Of a stretch of DNA of 64,000 bases, positions 1-17,590 are shown piece by piece. The DNA comes from Paramarasmius palmivorus (Eukaryota; Basidiomycota; Agaricomycetes; Agaricales; Marasmiaceae). The stretch covers positions 186,001 to 250,000 of the forward strand of contig JAYKXP010000061.1 in assembly GCA_037176845.1 (NCBI GenBank). The letters are read 5' to 3'. The position numbers and the translations under genes were made by a program. Below the pieces are notes generated by a model, which worked only from the letters and a program-made list of their open reading frames with translations, had not been told where the DNA came from and did no database searches. The first letter of the stretch is position 1, and each line of letters begins with the position of its first letter.

Positions 1-366
1 GACATAGGATCCTTCCCGTATAAGCCAGGAGAGGTAAAATGGGAAGGTGAAACGCTTTTCGTGAAAGGCACTAAGAGCAAGTAGGTGACTGCAGTTGGTC
101 GATATGGACATACTGATTGGCTTCCAGGTATATCAATAGGAAGAATCTGCCGCTAACGACACAGTTTTTCCCGAACTCGAAACTTTACACCGTCGACGCT
201 GGCCATTGGGGTAGGGCTCCTTACCACATTTCCATTTGTTCAGTCCGCTGATTTGACTCGTCTCCCAGTACACGTCGAGAAGAGTGCTGCCTTTGGAGAA
301 ACCATTGTCAAGTTTGTTCAACAGGGCCTGTCGTCGATTGCGGACGAGTCCGACAAATATCGGTAG
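1..366 (+). CDS. ABHD11/Imo32-type mitochondrial alpha/beta hydrolase, 3' end only
   Basis: This is the C-terminal end of an alpha/beta hydrolase; the 5' part lies outside the window. Three exons splice in one frame: 1-80, 128-210 and 269-366, ending in TAG. The translation reads ...TLFVKGTKSKYINRKN, then ...VDAGHWVHVEK, and ends in DESDKYR. The strand ahead of the catalytic acid (TLFxKGxxS) and the GHWVHxE segment with the catalytic His match the ABHD11/yeast Imo32 family, whose members are mitochondrial. The catalytic Ser is off the window. The family call is from recall of the conserved C-terminus. The introns (47 and 58 bp) have clean GT..AG ends. Gene PPIL4 follows in the same direction 222 bp downstream. 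Confidence 0.72.
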
Positions 367-588
367 ACGTTACTAGAGCATATTTACATGGTATTTAGTA
401 AACTGTAACATCGCAGTATTTCTAGACCTATAGACAGACGTTCACAATAACATGATTCCTCACTTAGCCAACGGCTACTCCGCTAAGCGCCCAGCACCAC
501 TAGGTCGTGACTCAAACCGTCGGCGTAAACGGAATTCAACTCCTTTCCACCTGTAGCCTACGGGCTAATCTCTTCTCAATTCTCTGGG

Positions 589-2102
589 ATGTCAGTTCTC
601 TTCGAGACTTCCCTTGGAGACATAGTCATCGATCTCGAGACGGAAGCATGTCCCAAAACCTGCGAAAACTTCCTTAAATTATGCAAAGTGTACTATTACA
701 ACCTCAATGCATTCTTCAATGGTGAGTATGTCCTGACTGTTTGGTCTCAACGACTCATAGAGATACAGTCTCCAAGGATTTTCTTGCGCAAGTTGGCGAT
801 CCTACCGCAACTGGGCAAGGCGGAGAGTCAGTATGGTCATACATAGCGCAGCAGCAAAAACCCACCAATCCTTCGTCTGTACCACGGTATTTTAAGCCGG
901 AAATCATACCGAAGCTAAAACACACGTCGAAAGGAACAGTCTCTATGGCAGTTTCACCCTCACTGGATGGCCAGACAGAAGGAGGTTGTGGGAGCCAGTT
1001 TTTCATCACTCTGGCTGACAATATCGAGTATTTGGATGGCAAGCATGCAGTTTTTGGACATGTGGTTGAGGGCTTGGACACCTTGGACAAGTTGAACGAT
1101 GTTTTTGTGGATCAGGACTGTCGGCCGTTGAAGGATGTTCGCATTCGACATGTAGTTATACTAGGTGCGTTTGCGCTCCACTCCTCTAGTCTGTTCGCTT
1201 ACAGTGTCTATAGATGATCCTTTCCCTGACCCACCGGGACTAATACAACCACCTTCATCACCCGTTCGACCTCCAGACAACTCAACACGGATAGCCGAAG
1301 ATGAGGATCCTCTACAAACACTTCCGGAAGAGGAAGAAGAACGTATACGAAGAGAGAAGGCCGCAGCGGCATCTGCTCTCACCTTGGAAATGGTTGGAGA
1401 TTTGCCATTTGCCAACGTCCGTCCACCAGAAAACGTACTTTTCGTCTGCAAGCTGAACCCAGTAACCCGAGATGAGGACCTGGAGCTTATTTTCTCCCGT
1501 TTTGGGACTATCATGAGTTGTCAGGTCATTCGGGACAAGAAGACTGGGGACTCGTTGCAGTACGCTTTCATTGAGTTTGACAAAAGAGAGGATGCAGAGC
1601 AGGTACGCCTCCGAGCTACATATCACCACAGATGACCCACTTACACGCTCTCTAGGCCTACTTCAAGATGCAAAATGTTCTCGTCGACGACCGGCGAATA
1701 TGGGTCGATTTGTAAGTTTACATATATGTTACTTGTCCAGCGATCCTCTGACGCACTTTCACTACAGCTCCCAGTCCGTCGCCCGGGTCAACAATGCTTG
1801 GTCGAACGATATTAAAAGGGGGCCATCTCTTCGAAGGGGTGGCGCCGGTTACGGTGGTAGAGATGACTTGGTACAGACCAAACGGTACAGGGATGACGAA
1901 GGCGACTTGCATGGCCGCGAATCGAAATACGGAATGGTGTTTGACGTTCCAAGTAGCGGGCACCGCAGAGACAGGGATAGAGATTCAAAGAGACGACGTT
2001 CAAGATCACGAAGTCCAAGACGAGACCGTGACAAAGACCGCCGAGACCGCGACTACGACCGAGATAGACGACGAGACGATGACTATCGTCGTCGTCGGTG
2101 AT
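589..2102 (+). CDS. PPIL4: PPIL4/Cyp6-type cyclophilin-RRM nuclear splicing protein
   Basis: A peptidyl-prolyl isomerase-like protein of the PPIL4 family, which is nuclear and linked to splicing and transcription. About five exons give roughly 430 aa. The N-terminus [32 protein letters not shown] is a cyclophilin start, with GTVSMA, GSQFFIT and [12 protein letters not shown] further on. The linker [12 protein letters not shown] spans a splice site at about 1163/1213 and is a PPIL4 hallmark. A linker (LEMVGDLP) leads to an RRM ([25 protein letters not shown] ... YAFIEFD ... [13 protein letters not shown]). The C-terminus is an RS/RD-rich tail ending in YRRRR. The start at 589 gives the conserved first strand. 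The stop is 76 bp upstream of the retrotransposon's left LTR. Confidence 0.93.
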
Positions 2103-2178
2103 CACTGTACCGTAGTTCATCGTTTATTGAAGTTCCGGCTTGATCCAAAATTACTGTGACTCAAAATGTGACTCAAAC

Positions 2179-2316
2179 TGTTGAGGAGAGTCATCCTCGG
2201 ATGTTATACCCGGACCCCTAAATATTTCTCATATTTGATATTCTATCCTACCTATAAAATACCTACGATACCGAATGAAATACTTAACTTTTGACCTCCG
2301 ACTATTACCTCTAACA
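2179..2316 (+). repeat. Left LTR of the gag-only retrotransposon
   Basis: 138 bp, TG...CA ends, identical to the right LTR. A TATAAAA box lies at 2253-2259, so transcription would start in the second half of the LTR and run through gag. Confidence 0.93.
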
Positions 2317-2330
2317 GGTTATGGGCCCCG
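2317..2330 (+). other. Primer-binding site (half-tRNA, initiator Met type)
   Basis: GGTTATGGGCCCCG directly follows the LTR. It matches the reverse complement of the initiator tRNA-Met anticodon arm (GGTTATGAGCCCCG) at 13 of 14 positions, and the one difference would form a G-U pair. Copia and Ty5 elements are known to prime from an internal initiator-Met fragment rather than the tRNA 3' end. The tRNA sequence is from recall. Confidence 0.65.
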
Positions 2331-2480
2331 ATTTGCTCTAAACCACTGCTCCAACACCAACCACGACTTTGAACACCTCCGAATCTTGAACCGAAGACGA
2401 CGTAAAATCCTAATTGGGACCGACCCCGAGACCGACCGACCGACTGAACGAGACCAAACCCGACCGACCGATTGAACGAA

Positions 2481-3356
2481 ATGGCTAAAGACGAAAATAT
2501 TTGCCGGCTCAAGGGAGAGGAGAACTACGCTGCTTGGGCTTTACGAACGAAGGTGGCTGCGAAGGCCCAGGGACTATTGGAGATGCTGGAAGGGACAGAT
2601 ACAGAACCGATGACCGGGAAGAACGGCAAGGCATGGAAGGGTTGGCGTGATCGGAGAAATGCGACGACAGACCTCCTTTTTAGGCGGCTTGAAGATGCCG
2701 TTCTGGGCCACGCGAACGACTACATCGATGATCCAGCTGGACTGTGGGCTCACTTGGCTGCGGTTTTTGGAGATGCTGGTGTGGGAGGCGCTGTACGAGC
2801 CTGGAGGAGATTCTCAGGGATCAGGTTTATGGGATGGGATGACAAACTTGTTAATGTGATGGGTAGGGTTAGGACTGCCGCCGACGAACTCGAACGTATC
2901 CATGGCGACCGCCCTTCCGACAACCAAATCATTGCGACAATGCTTAGTTCATGTGCGAATCATCCCGAGTTCAAGTCAACTGTTGCATCGTTGGAATCCT
3001 CGAAGGAGTCATTGACTGTTGATGATGTGGAGTTGCGCCTTATTCGAGTGGAGAAGGATTTTAAGGAGACAAGCCGTACTATTGCTGGATTTGGGGGGAT
3101 AGGTCGTACTCCGGCTTTGAATGATGGCCGAGTTGACGCATTGATGGCGGGAGAGCGACTGAAATGCTCAAACTGTGGAAGACTCAATCACACAGTCGAG
3201 AACTGCTTTCAGCCAGGAGGAGCGAAGGAGGGACAGATTCCAGACTGGTACGTGAAGTTACGACAAGGGAGTGGGGCGACTCCGGCTGCTAATGCAGCAT
3301 TGGTATCATCCTTGGATGGGGCATCTGTGGTACCGGGGCGTTTTTATGCAATGTGA
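2481..3356 (+). CDS. gag: Copia-type Gag with CCHC zinc knuckle
   Basis: Intact single-exon Gag of 291 aa from ATG 2481. The ORF is also open three codons upstream from a non-ATG codon. The N-terminus (RLKGEENYAAWALRTKVAAKAQG) has the LxGxNYxxW signature of copia Gag (UBN2/DUF4219 type). The middle is the helical capsid-like region with LWAHLAAVFGD and RRFSGIRFMGWDD. At about residues 229-242 lies a CCHC zinc knuckle, CSNCGRLNHTVENC, for binding the element's RNA. The protein ends PGRFYAM after the knuckle with no protease. Gag should build virus-like particles that package this RNA, while reverse transcriptase and integrase would have to come from another element. The ORF has no stops or frameshifts, consistent with recent activity. 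Confidence 0.9.
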   Translation: MAKDENICRLKGEENYAAWALRTKVAAKAQGLLEMLEGTDTEPMTGKNGKAWKGWRDRRNATTDLLFRRLEDAVLGHANDYIDDPAGLWAHLAAVFGDAGVGGAVRAWRRFSGIRFMGWDDKLVNVMGRVRTAADELERIHGDRPSDNQIIATMLSSCANHPEFKSTVASLESSKESLTVDDVELRLIRVEKDFKETSRTIAGFGGIGRTPALNDGRVDALMAGERLKCSNCGRLNHTVENCFQPGGAKEGQIPDWYVKLRQGSGATPAANAALVSSLDGASVVPGRFYAM

Positions 3357-3436
3357 GCGAAGATCTGGGGGAGTAAAGGTATGGGGGAGTCTATCTTTCT
3401 TCTTATTTCTTTGTTGTCTCCTACATCCTCGTCTGT

Positions 3437-3443
3437 GGGGGAG
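3437..3443 (+). other. Polypurine tract of the retrotransposon
   Basis: GGGGGAG abuts the right LTR, where plus-strand DNA synthesis primes. The same 7-mer also occurs at 3367-3373 and 3383-3389 between the gag stop and the LTR. Confidence 0.75.
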
Positions 3444-3581
3444 TGTTGAGGAGAGTCATCCTCGGATGTTATACCCGGACCCCTAAATATTTCTCATATT
3501 TGATATTCTATCCTACCTATAAAATACCTACGATACCGAATGAAATACTTAACTTTTGACCTCCGACTATTACCTCTAACA
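3444..3581 (+). repeat. Right LTR of the gag-only retrotransposon
   Basis: Identical to the left LTR (138 bp). Its TATAAAA lies at about 3518-3524 and points towards the ATR start codon 130 bp further on, so it could act as an alternative promoter for that gene. Confidence 0.93.
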
Positions 3582-3651
3582 CAAACATGTGTGACGTTGC
3601 GCGTGCGCGTTGTTTGTTTCGTAAACAAATGTCCCTTCCTCATGATCCTCC

Positions 3652-12021
<8,370 letters not shown>

Positions 12022-12135
12022 GAATGCAGGCCCGTAATATGCTGTATCCGTAGATTTTTGTTCCATTTCGCTGTTTCATATATGCTACACAAGATGTACA
12101 AGAGTTATATATAGAATACACACTGGCAAGGCGAC

Positions 12136-13070
12136 CTAAGCACTGTTTAGCTGTCTCTTCAGCCGATCCAATTCTTTCTCCTTCTCAATCAAAATATTGC
12201 GCCAGCGCTCCTGTTCGGCAGCGACTTTCTTCCGTGCCTCCTCTAATCTCTGCGACTCATCTTTCTCCATCTGTTGAGTGAACTCTGGCGTCCCGCCTTT
12301 CGATGCCTCCAAAGACGCTGGATGAGCTAAATGAAATGGTATCGGTTTATTGCTCCCTTTGGGCAGTGGCGTAGGAGGATGTGCTGTGAGAATGTTAAGA
12401 AATTCTGGAAGGGGTCGTTGAAAACGATTTCATCGTATTGCCATGAATGCACAGGGCCAAGCTTCAGCGCAACCTCTGGTGGCGGAATTTCCGGTTCGCC
12501 TGTCGCTGTCCATGGATGCAGCTTTAGGTGGTGATAAAGGGTCATCGGCTTTTCGCCGGCTTCTGGAATGAACAAGATACGGATCTGGATTTCGAACTCT
12601 CCCCATCTGTAGACAAGAACTGAGTTGGTTGGTCGAATGAGATGATCTGATAAGACACACCCAGTCTCCGAGACTTCGAATGGGGGCTTGTCAATGTCTG
12701 GAAACCGAAGTATTTAGTACGGATATTGCACTCCAAAGAAGAAACGCACTTCGAGTGGCATTAGCATATGTATCGTGCAACTTGAAAGTCACTCTCTTGA
12801 TGAAATAGCTCAAATCATCTGCCCCTCCGACAATATCAGAATCCGTGGCCGATGCAGCACTGCGAACAGCTACAGTCCATTTGTGTGTATGGTCCGGTGG
12901 TATCCCATTTTTGCGCTCGTCGGCGGTCAACAAAGTAGCTGTGTTTCCATATATTATTGGGCGAAAGATGCTCAATCCCTGAGAAGCTCCAGGAAATAAT
13001 TAGCAGGAAAGTAATGCTTGGATTGACGAGAGATGCGTACTCTGACGCGTACGCGTTCGTTGTTGGCCAT
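12136..13070 (-). CDS. yaf9: Yaf9/GAS41-type YEATS-domain protein (NuA4 and SWR1 subunit)
   Basis: YEATS reader shared by the NuA4 acetyltransferase and SWR1 remodeller; it binds acylated histone H3. Exons from ATG 13070 give [11 protein letters not shown], then after an intron [42 protein letters not shown], then [28 protein letters not shown] and [11 protein letters not shown]. The pieces WTVAVR, VxFKLHxTY, PPFEVxExGWGEF and LYHxLKLHP are the YEATS signature. The C-terminus (about 60 aa, [25 protein letters not shown]... ending KRQLNSA) is a coiled coil, as in Yaf9. Stop TAG at 12136-12138. It is divergent from the Cox7-like gene with 103 bp between starts. Confidence 0.92.
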
Positions 13071-13173
13071 GGTCGAGAAAGAGTCTGAGAGCCTCGACTC
13101 GTTGCCGAGTGCAGCCAAATAGACTCAACCCGCAAATACCCGGACACAACGTTGAACTCTACCCTCATCCACC
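13071..13173. promoter_or_regulatory. Shared bidirectional promoter, yaf9 / cox7-like
   Basis: Only 103 bp separate the two start codons, so both 5' UTRs and promoters must overlap here. No TATA box is visible. Confidence 0.6.
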
Positions 13174-13587
13174 ATGCTCGACGGAATCTACAACAGTGCG
13201 TTTTTCTGTCTTTTTGGCATACAAAATTGTCTGATTTTTTTCCAGGACCATACGATATTATCGAGAAGCAAAAGCGATATCAGGTAATTTCACCCCAAAA
13301 ATGTACCTGCCGACTCGACGACCTCACGATTTTATTCAGAACGATCCTAGGCCGCTTCACTACCGTGCTCCTCGACGAACTCTTTACCTTCGTATGTATT
13401 GTGGCAATTCTTTGTGGCCAAGTCGCATTGAAATATTACTCTCAGGCCTCTTTAGTGTCGGATTCGCAGCAGGCGCGGTGGGTACCGTTGTGGGATTATA
13501 CTCGCTGGTCAAGGTGTGTAGTCGTACCGTTTTGAAGTTATCTTGCTCCCAACTAACACCTTACTGCAGGGTAAACAGACCGCATGA
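13174..13587 (+). CDS. cox7: Cytochrome c oxidase subunit 7 (Cox7/VIIa)-like small protein
   Basis: Five exons splice in one frame into a protein of about 65 aa: MLDGIYN, RPYDIIEKQKRYQ, NDPRPLHYRAPRRTLYL, RLFSVGFAAGAVGTVVGLYSLVK, GKQTA. The layout is a short basic N-terminal part, a PLxxRxPRxxLYL motif, then one membrane segment with a small basic tail. That is the layout of yeast Cox7, a single-span subunit of inner-membrane complex IV. All introns are 50-60 bp with GT..AG ends, and the phases were checked by hand (exon 1 ends in phase 1; exon 3 ends CTTC|gtatgt). The family call rests on the PR-LYL motif and topology recalled from yeast, so it is good but not certain. Stop TGA at 13585-13587. 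Confidence 0.68.
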
Positions 13588-14375
13588 TTGCAGAATATAG
13601 AAGATAAAAGTTGTCTTGAACGTGCAATATACATTCCCTCGCCTTGGCATCGCATTACCTCCGCATTTTCTTGTCAAAGTCTCAGCTCTCCAACTTTACA
13701 TTTTTAATGACACAGGTATTGCTGTTGTGACCTGAGCGCTCCCAGGGGCGCCCACATGCTCCTTGGACTGATAGCGCCAAAGTATCTGGCGGATGGCTTC
13801 TACAACTTGCTATAATATTGCTGTTTTTATCAGGGTAGATTCAACCTCCCCCGTCACGGTCTCGCCTCTACTTTCTGATTTTGCACACCTTTGCGTTTTG
13901 AGACCACGTCGTTTTTACCCAAAGTTCAACGTTCAACTACGTTAGCTATAGCAGAACGACATGCCCAGCCTGCTTCTTGACACCTCTGGAGCACATCGCG
14001 AATTCATAATCCAGCCTTGGCCCCGAGGCCAGGCTTCCGTTGTTAAAGCTGTGAGATGCTTCATTCATCCGCTATCGGCTCGGACGAGGTACAATGTTTA
14101 CCCATACTGCTTTGTTCCCGTAGAAAGCACTTTCTGTTGGCGAGTATGAATTCGATTGAAGGTAACGGTTACCAAGTCGATAGTGATATAGTTGTTTATG
14201 TACAATGCCACAAAAGACGAGCGGCTTATGGACAAACCTCGAGGCCTTGGAAAATTATCAATGTACACAGCATGTACTGCCTCAAGCGATCGCCAATTAA
14301 ATCCTCTTCTTATTTAACGATGGCATCGGATGACATTCTCAGAAATTTTCTTTTGCCATTTTCCTCCTCTTACTC
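13588..14375. other. Intergenic, upstream of the vWA gene
   Basis: Only short unsupported ORFs, one at 13,961-14,149 with no recognisable product. It probably holds the promoter and 5' UTR of the vWA gene. Confidence 0.5.
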
Positions 14376-15869
14376 ATGGGCAACTCTCCATCGAGCTCTA
14401 GACAGAGTAGCCTCAGTATCTCGAGGCCAACACGAACCCGTTCTGCTCAAGGCTCTCCAAAACGACATGATAATCGAGGACTTCTCTCCGCTCCGAGTTC
14501 CGCTAGCCATCGCAGAAGCAGGTCTGCTAATGCAGCGATTCGAAGGAACGTAGATCCAGACGTGATCTTAAACCCTCCACCACCATATTCGCGGACACCA
14601 CCAGGATATTCGTACTCTGATGAACCAGAGCAGATGAAATACACTTGCGACTCTCAGACCTCGTTTTCCTCGAGCTCAACAGAAGGTTCAAAGAGAAGTA
14701 AGTCCCATTAAACATTGTCCAGAAAGTTGTCTTTGAACATTTACTCTTTTGCCACGTAGAGATGCGCTCTAGCTGTGCGTGATTCCTTTGAAACCATCCA
14801 TAGAATCACAGTGCTTACCATAGTTACAGATCTCCGAACTCCAATGCGGCAACGAACTAGAGACGATATGCTCGAAACATTGCGGAAATACGACACAGTG
14901 ATTATCGTCGATGATTCCAGCTCGATGATTGGTGCACGCTGGACCGAGGTGGGCAATTTTTAACCTTTGTGCTCGGAGCTTTGTTTCACAAATGCGCTTT
15001 ACAGGCCGCACACGCTCTATCTGCGCTAGCTGACTTAGCAGGGCAGTTCGACGCGGATGGGATTGATATATACTTCCTCAATGACACCCGCGTTGGTGAA
15101 AATTTGACGGTAGGTCCCGAACTTGTCACCGCCCGTTATCGCTTAGTACTGATACCATTTTTCAATCAGAACCATGAGGCTGTTAAAGAATTGTTCGCAC
15201 AAATCCGTCCTCGAGGCGTTACTCCTATTGGCGAAAAGCTCGAGGAACTTCTACGAGCATATCTCAGCAAGCTCGAAGCAGCTCATGAATCCGGAAGCCT
15301 CAAATCGGTAAAACCAGTCAACTATCTCGTCATAACGGATGGCGCACCGAGTTCGTATCTTGAATATCTTTCCTACAGCACGAGGCTAAGTAGATCTTCA
15401 GCTGATGACCCGGAAAGTGTAATAGTTCAAGCCGCTAGACGGTTGGACGCGCGACATTTCCCTATAACACAGGTTCGTAGCAACATATGTTTGATATGTC
15501 GTCCATGTGCTCATGACATACTTCGAAATCCTTTTATCCTCACACCAACAGGTTGGAATACAATTTGTGCAAATAGGCAAGTCTGCGAGCGCTGCACGGT
15601 ACCTTCGGGAGTTGGACGATAACCTCGCATCACAACATAATATAAGAGTAAGTGGTCTTTCCCCGAATCGTGTTTTATCAGCTGTTGAATACCAATCTTA
15701 TTGATAGGACATTGTCGATACTACAAGATATATCGGGAAAGATTTGAGTGCAGACGCGCTCGTCAAAATCTTATTGGGTGGTATCAATAGGAGAGTGGAT
15801 AACAAAGGTGTTGAAGTATTCAACGAAGACCTGAATGCCCCAATCCTCCGATTTGAAGGGACTTATTGA
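14376..15869 (+). CDS. von Willebrand factor A domain protein, possibly N-myristoylated
   Basis: Protein interaction module with a metal-ion-dependent adhesion site. It starts MGNSPSSS, which has Gly2 and Ser6 and fits N-myristoylation. A disordered Ser/Arg/Pro-rich stretch of about 100 aa includes NPPPPYSRTPPGYSYS. The vWA domain follows: LRKYDTVIIVDDSSSMIG carries the DxSxS motif, then EAAHALSALADLAGQFDADGIDIYFLND, RPRGVTPIGEKLEELL supplies the Thr, and YLVITDGAPS supplies the last Asp. After GIQFVQIG comes RDIVDTTRYIGKDLSADALVKILLGGINRRVD, ending LRFEGTY. All three metal-site elements are intact. Introns are short; the join near 14.70-14.77 kb is uncertain. Such proteins are common in Agaricomycetes; the biological role is unknown. 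Convergent with spt3. Confidence 0.85.
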
Positions 15870-16070
15870 TTTCGGAATGTCCCATGATTTTATCCTTGTT
15901 CTCATGCTCGCACTCTGTATGGTGTTGTATCATATCTGTGTACCTATAATGTAGACTTTTCTCTTCCGCTATAGTAAAATTACAATCCTGTATATCTACA
16001 TATAAAATATACATGAGCTTAGCTCAAGCGACAACGATATAGCACGGAAAATGATATACAAATCAACATG

Positions 16071-17383
16071 TCAAATAAGAGAAACACGAGTCCGGACGAG
16101 ACCTCCACGCCAGTTATTCATACCAGCAGATCGACGATGAGCCCAGTCGCCCTGCATTCGGGAGAATGCATCCTGAATATGCTCTGGCCGTAGAGCTGTC
16201 CGAGCTTCCGGCGGGGGAAGGAAAAGTGAATTGACTGGAAGAGTATAATCATCTCTATCCGGCGACTCTTCTCGCCGCCGTTTGTCAGGACCACCCCCAA
16301 TGCCATTGGCTTTCCGTTTGCCGAGTATAGGGGAGGTATACTCCTCACGTAGGAGCGACTCCTCGAGAGACTTCTTGACTTCCAGTCCTGCCAACGTCAA
16401 CGACCGAACCATTTCAAAAGCCAAGAAACCAACAATGTCGACAGTGTCATCATTAGCACGAAGATCAAGGTGTGGAGGTAAGTTGAGGAACTCTCTGAAG
16501 CGCTTGGCTAGTGGGTAGAGATCAGAGACAGCACTTTGTTGTGGGTGTTGTAACAATACCTTTACGATAGGTGAAGGAAGCCTGTCGACATTCGGAGTAA
16601 TGTTGATACTCTTCTCGCGTCATCTGCCGCGTTGCATCGTCTGCTTCCTGTGAATGGTGTTATTCATGATAGTTTTGGGGTGGCTTTCATTGCACACCTT
16701 TAGACGCTGTATAGACGCCTCGTGTGCCTCAATATCATCTTCGTCCTCTTCGTCATCCGACTGATGGCCGCTTTGCTTGAGTACTTCTGAATATATGGTT
16801 GTGATTTCCCAGGGTAGTTTAATGGTAATTTTCTGAGCTTTTGCTGCCAACTTGTCTAAAATGCTGTTTAATCCCGATAGTTTGTTAGAGGATGAGAACT
16901 GTAGGCTCACCCTCAGCACCATCTTCCAGTGCTTCTTCTACACCACCGCCACCGTCTCCTCCTGAATCTTTTGCATGTTTCCGTACCTCTTTCCACGACA
17001 GGTACGTTCTCAAGCGGTTAACCTTTCCTCTGTCATGTCGGATGAGGAAAATAAGGTCTTCTGCCGATAGGTAGCGCGCTCCGCGTCGAACGGCAAGTGC
17101 CCTAGCTTGTACAATCTAGATTCCTGTTAGCATACCATACCAGAGCGAGAGTCACAGGATTTACCAACTCAATAAGCTGACTCCGAACAATGTCCTCAAC
17201 CAAATTGACCGTTTCCGGATTAGGATCTTGAACCTCCCCAAATACAAACATCTATTGACGCGTCCTCAGTACTAATGCCACCTTGAATCCAACTGCTTGT
17301 CGGCCTACCATTTGGGAAATTTCCTGAGTATACTTGTAGTCCCGCACAACCCCCTCAACAGCAGGCTTCTTCGCCGTTGCCAT
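16071..17383 (-). CDS. spt3: Spt3, SAGA coactivator subunit with histone folds
   Basis: SAGA subunit that helps place TBP on promoters. The N-terminus [25 protein letters not shown] is followed, after an intron, by [77 protein letters not shown]. This is the Spt3/TAFII-18 histone fold, and [19 protein letters not shown] is almost family-invariant. An acidic linker ([13 protein letters not shown]) leads to the second fold around [29 protein letters not shown] and [32 protein letters not shown]. It ends [16 protein letters not shown]. Length is roughly 340 aa, as expected. Divergent from NOP14 with 207 bp between starts. Confidence 0.93.
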
Positions 17384-17590
17384 ACTACACCACTATAGAT
17401 ACAGTATGCGGAGATGCAGGAATGAACGAGGAAGCGACGAGAGTGAAAGAGTAGCAGAACGGCAATGGTGGTGGATGATGAACGTGAACCGTAAATGTCA
17501 CCGTGACAAGGTCAGGCTGTAAGCGATCCGCCGGCCGGCAAAAACAACCGGCTTTTGGTGGCAGTGCTAAATTTTGTGTTCCCTGCAGCC
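17384..17590. promoter_or_regulatory. Shared promoter region, spt3 / nop14
   Basis: 207 bp between two divergent start codons, containing both transcription starts; no TATA box seen. Confidence 0.55.

Larger units (their letters stand above)
2179..3581 (+). mobile_element. Short gag-only Ty1/copia-type LTR retrotransposon (1403 bp)
   Basis: Two 138-bp direct repeats (2179-2316 and 3444-3581) read the same base for base. Both start TGTTGAGG and end CTCTAACA. They are flanked by a 5-bp target duplication CAAAC at 2174-2178 and 3582-3586. Right after the left LTR is a primer site complementary to the initiator tRNA-Met anticodon arm, and a purine run GGGGGAG abuts the right LTR. The only ORF is gag; there is no protease, integrase, reverse transcriptase or RNase H. 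The element is therefore non-autonomous and must rely on enzymes from a full-length relative. Identical LTRs and an exact duplication indicate a very recent insertion. It lies between PPIL4 and the ATR gene in the same orientation as both. Confidence 0.93.

Noticed and set aside
2472..2480. Earlier start of Gag
   Set aside because: The codon at 2472 is TTG; the first ATG in frame is 2481.
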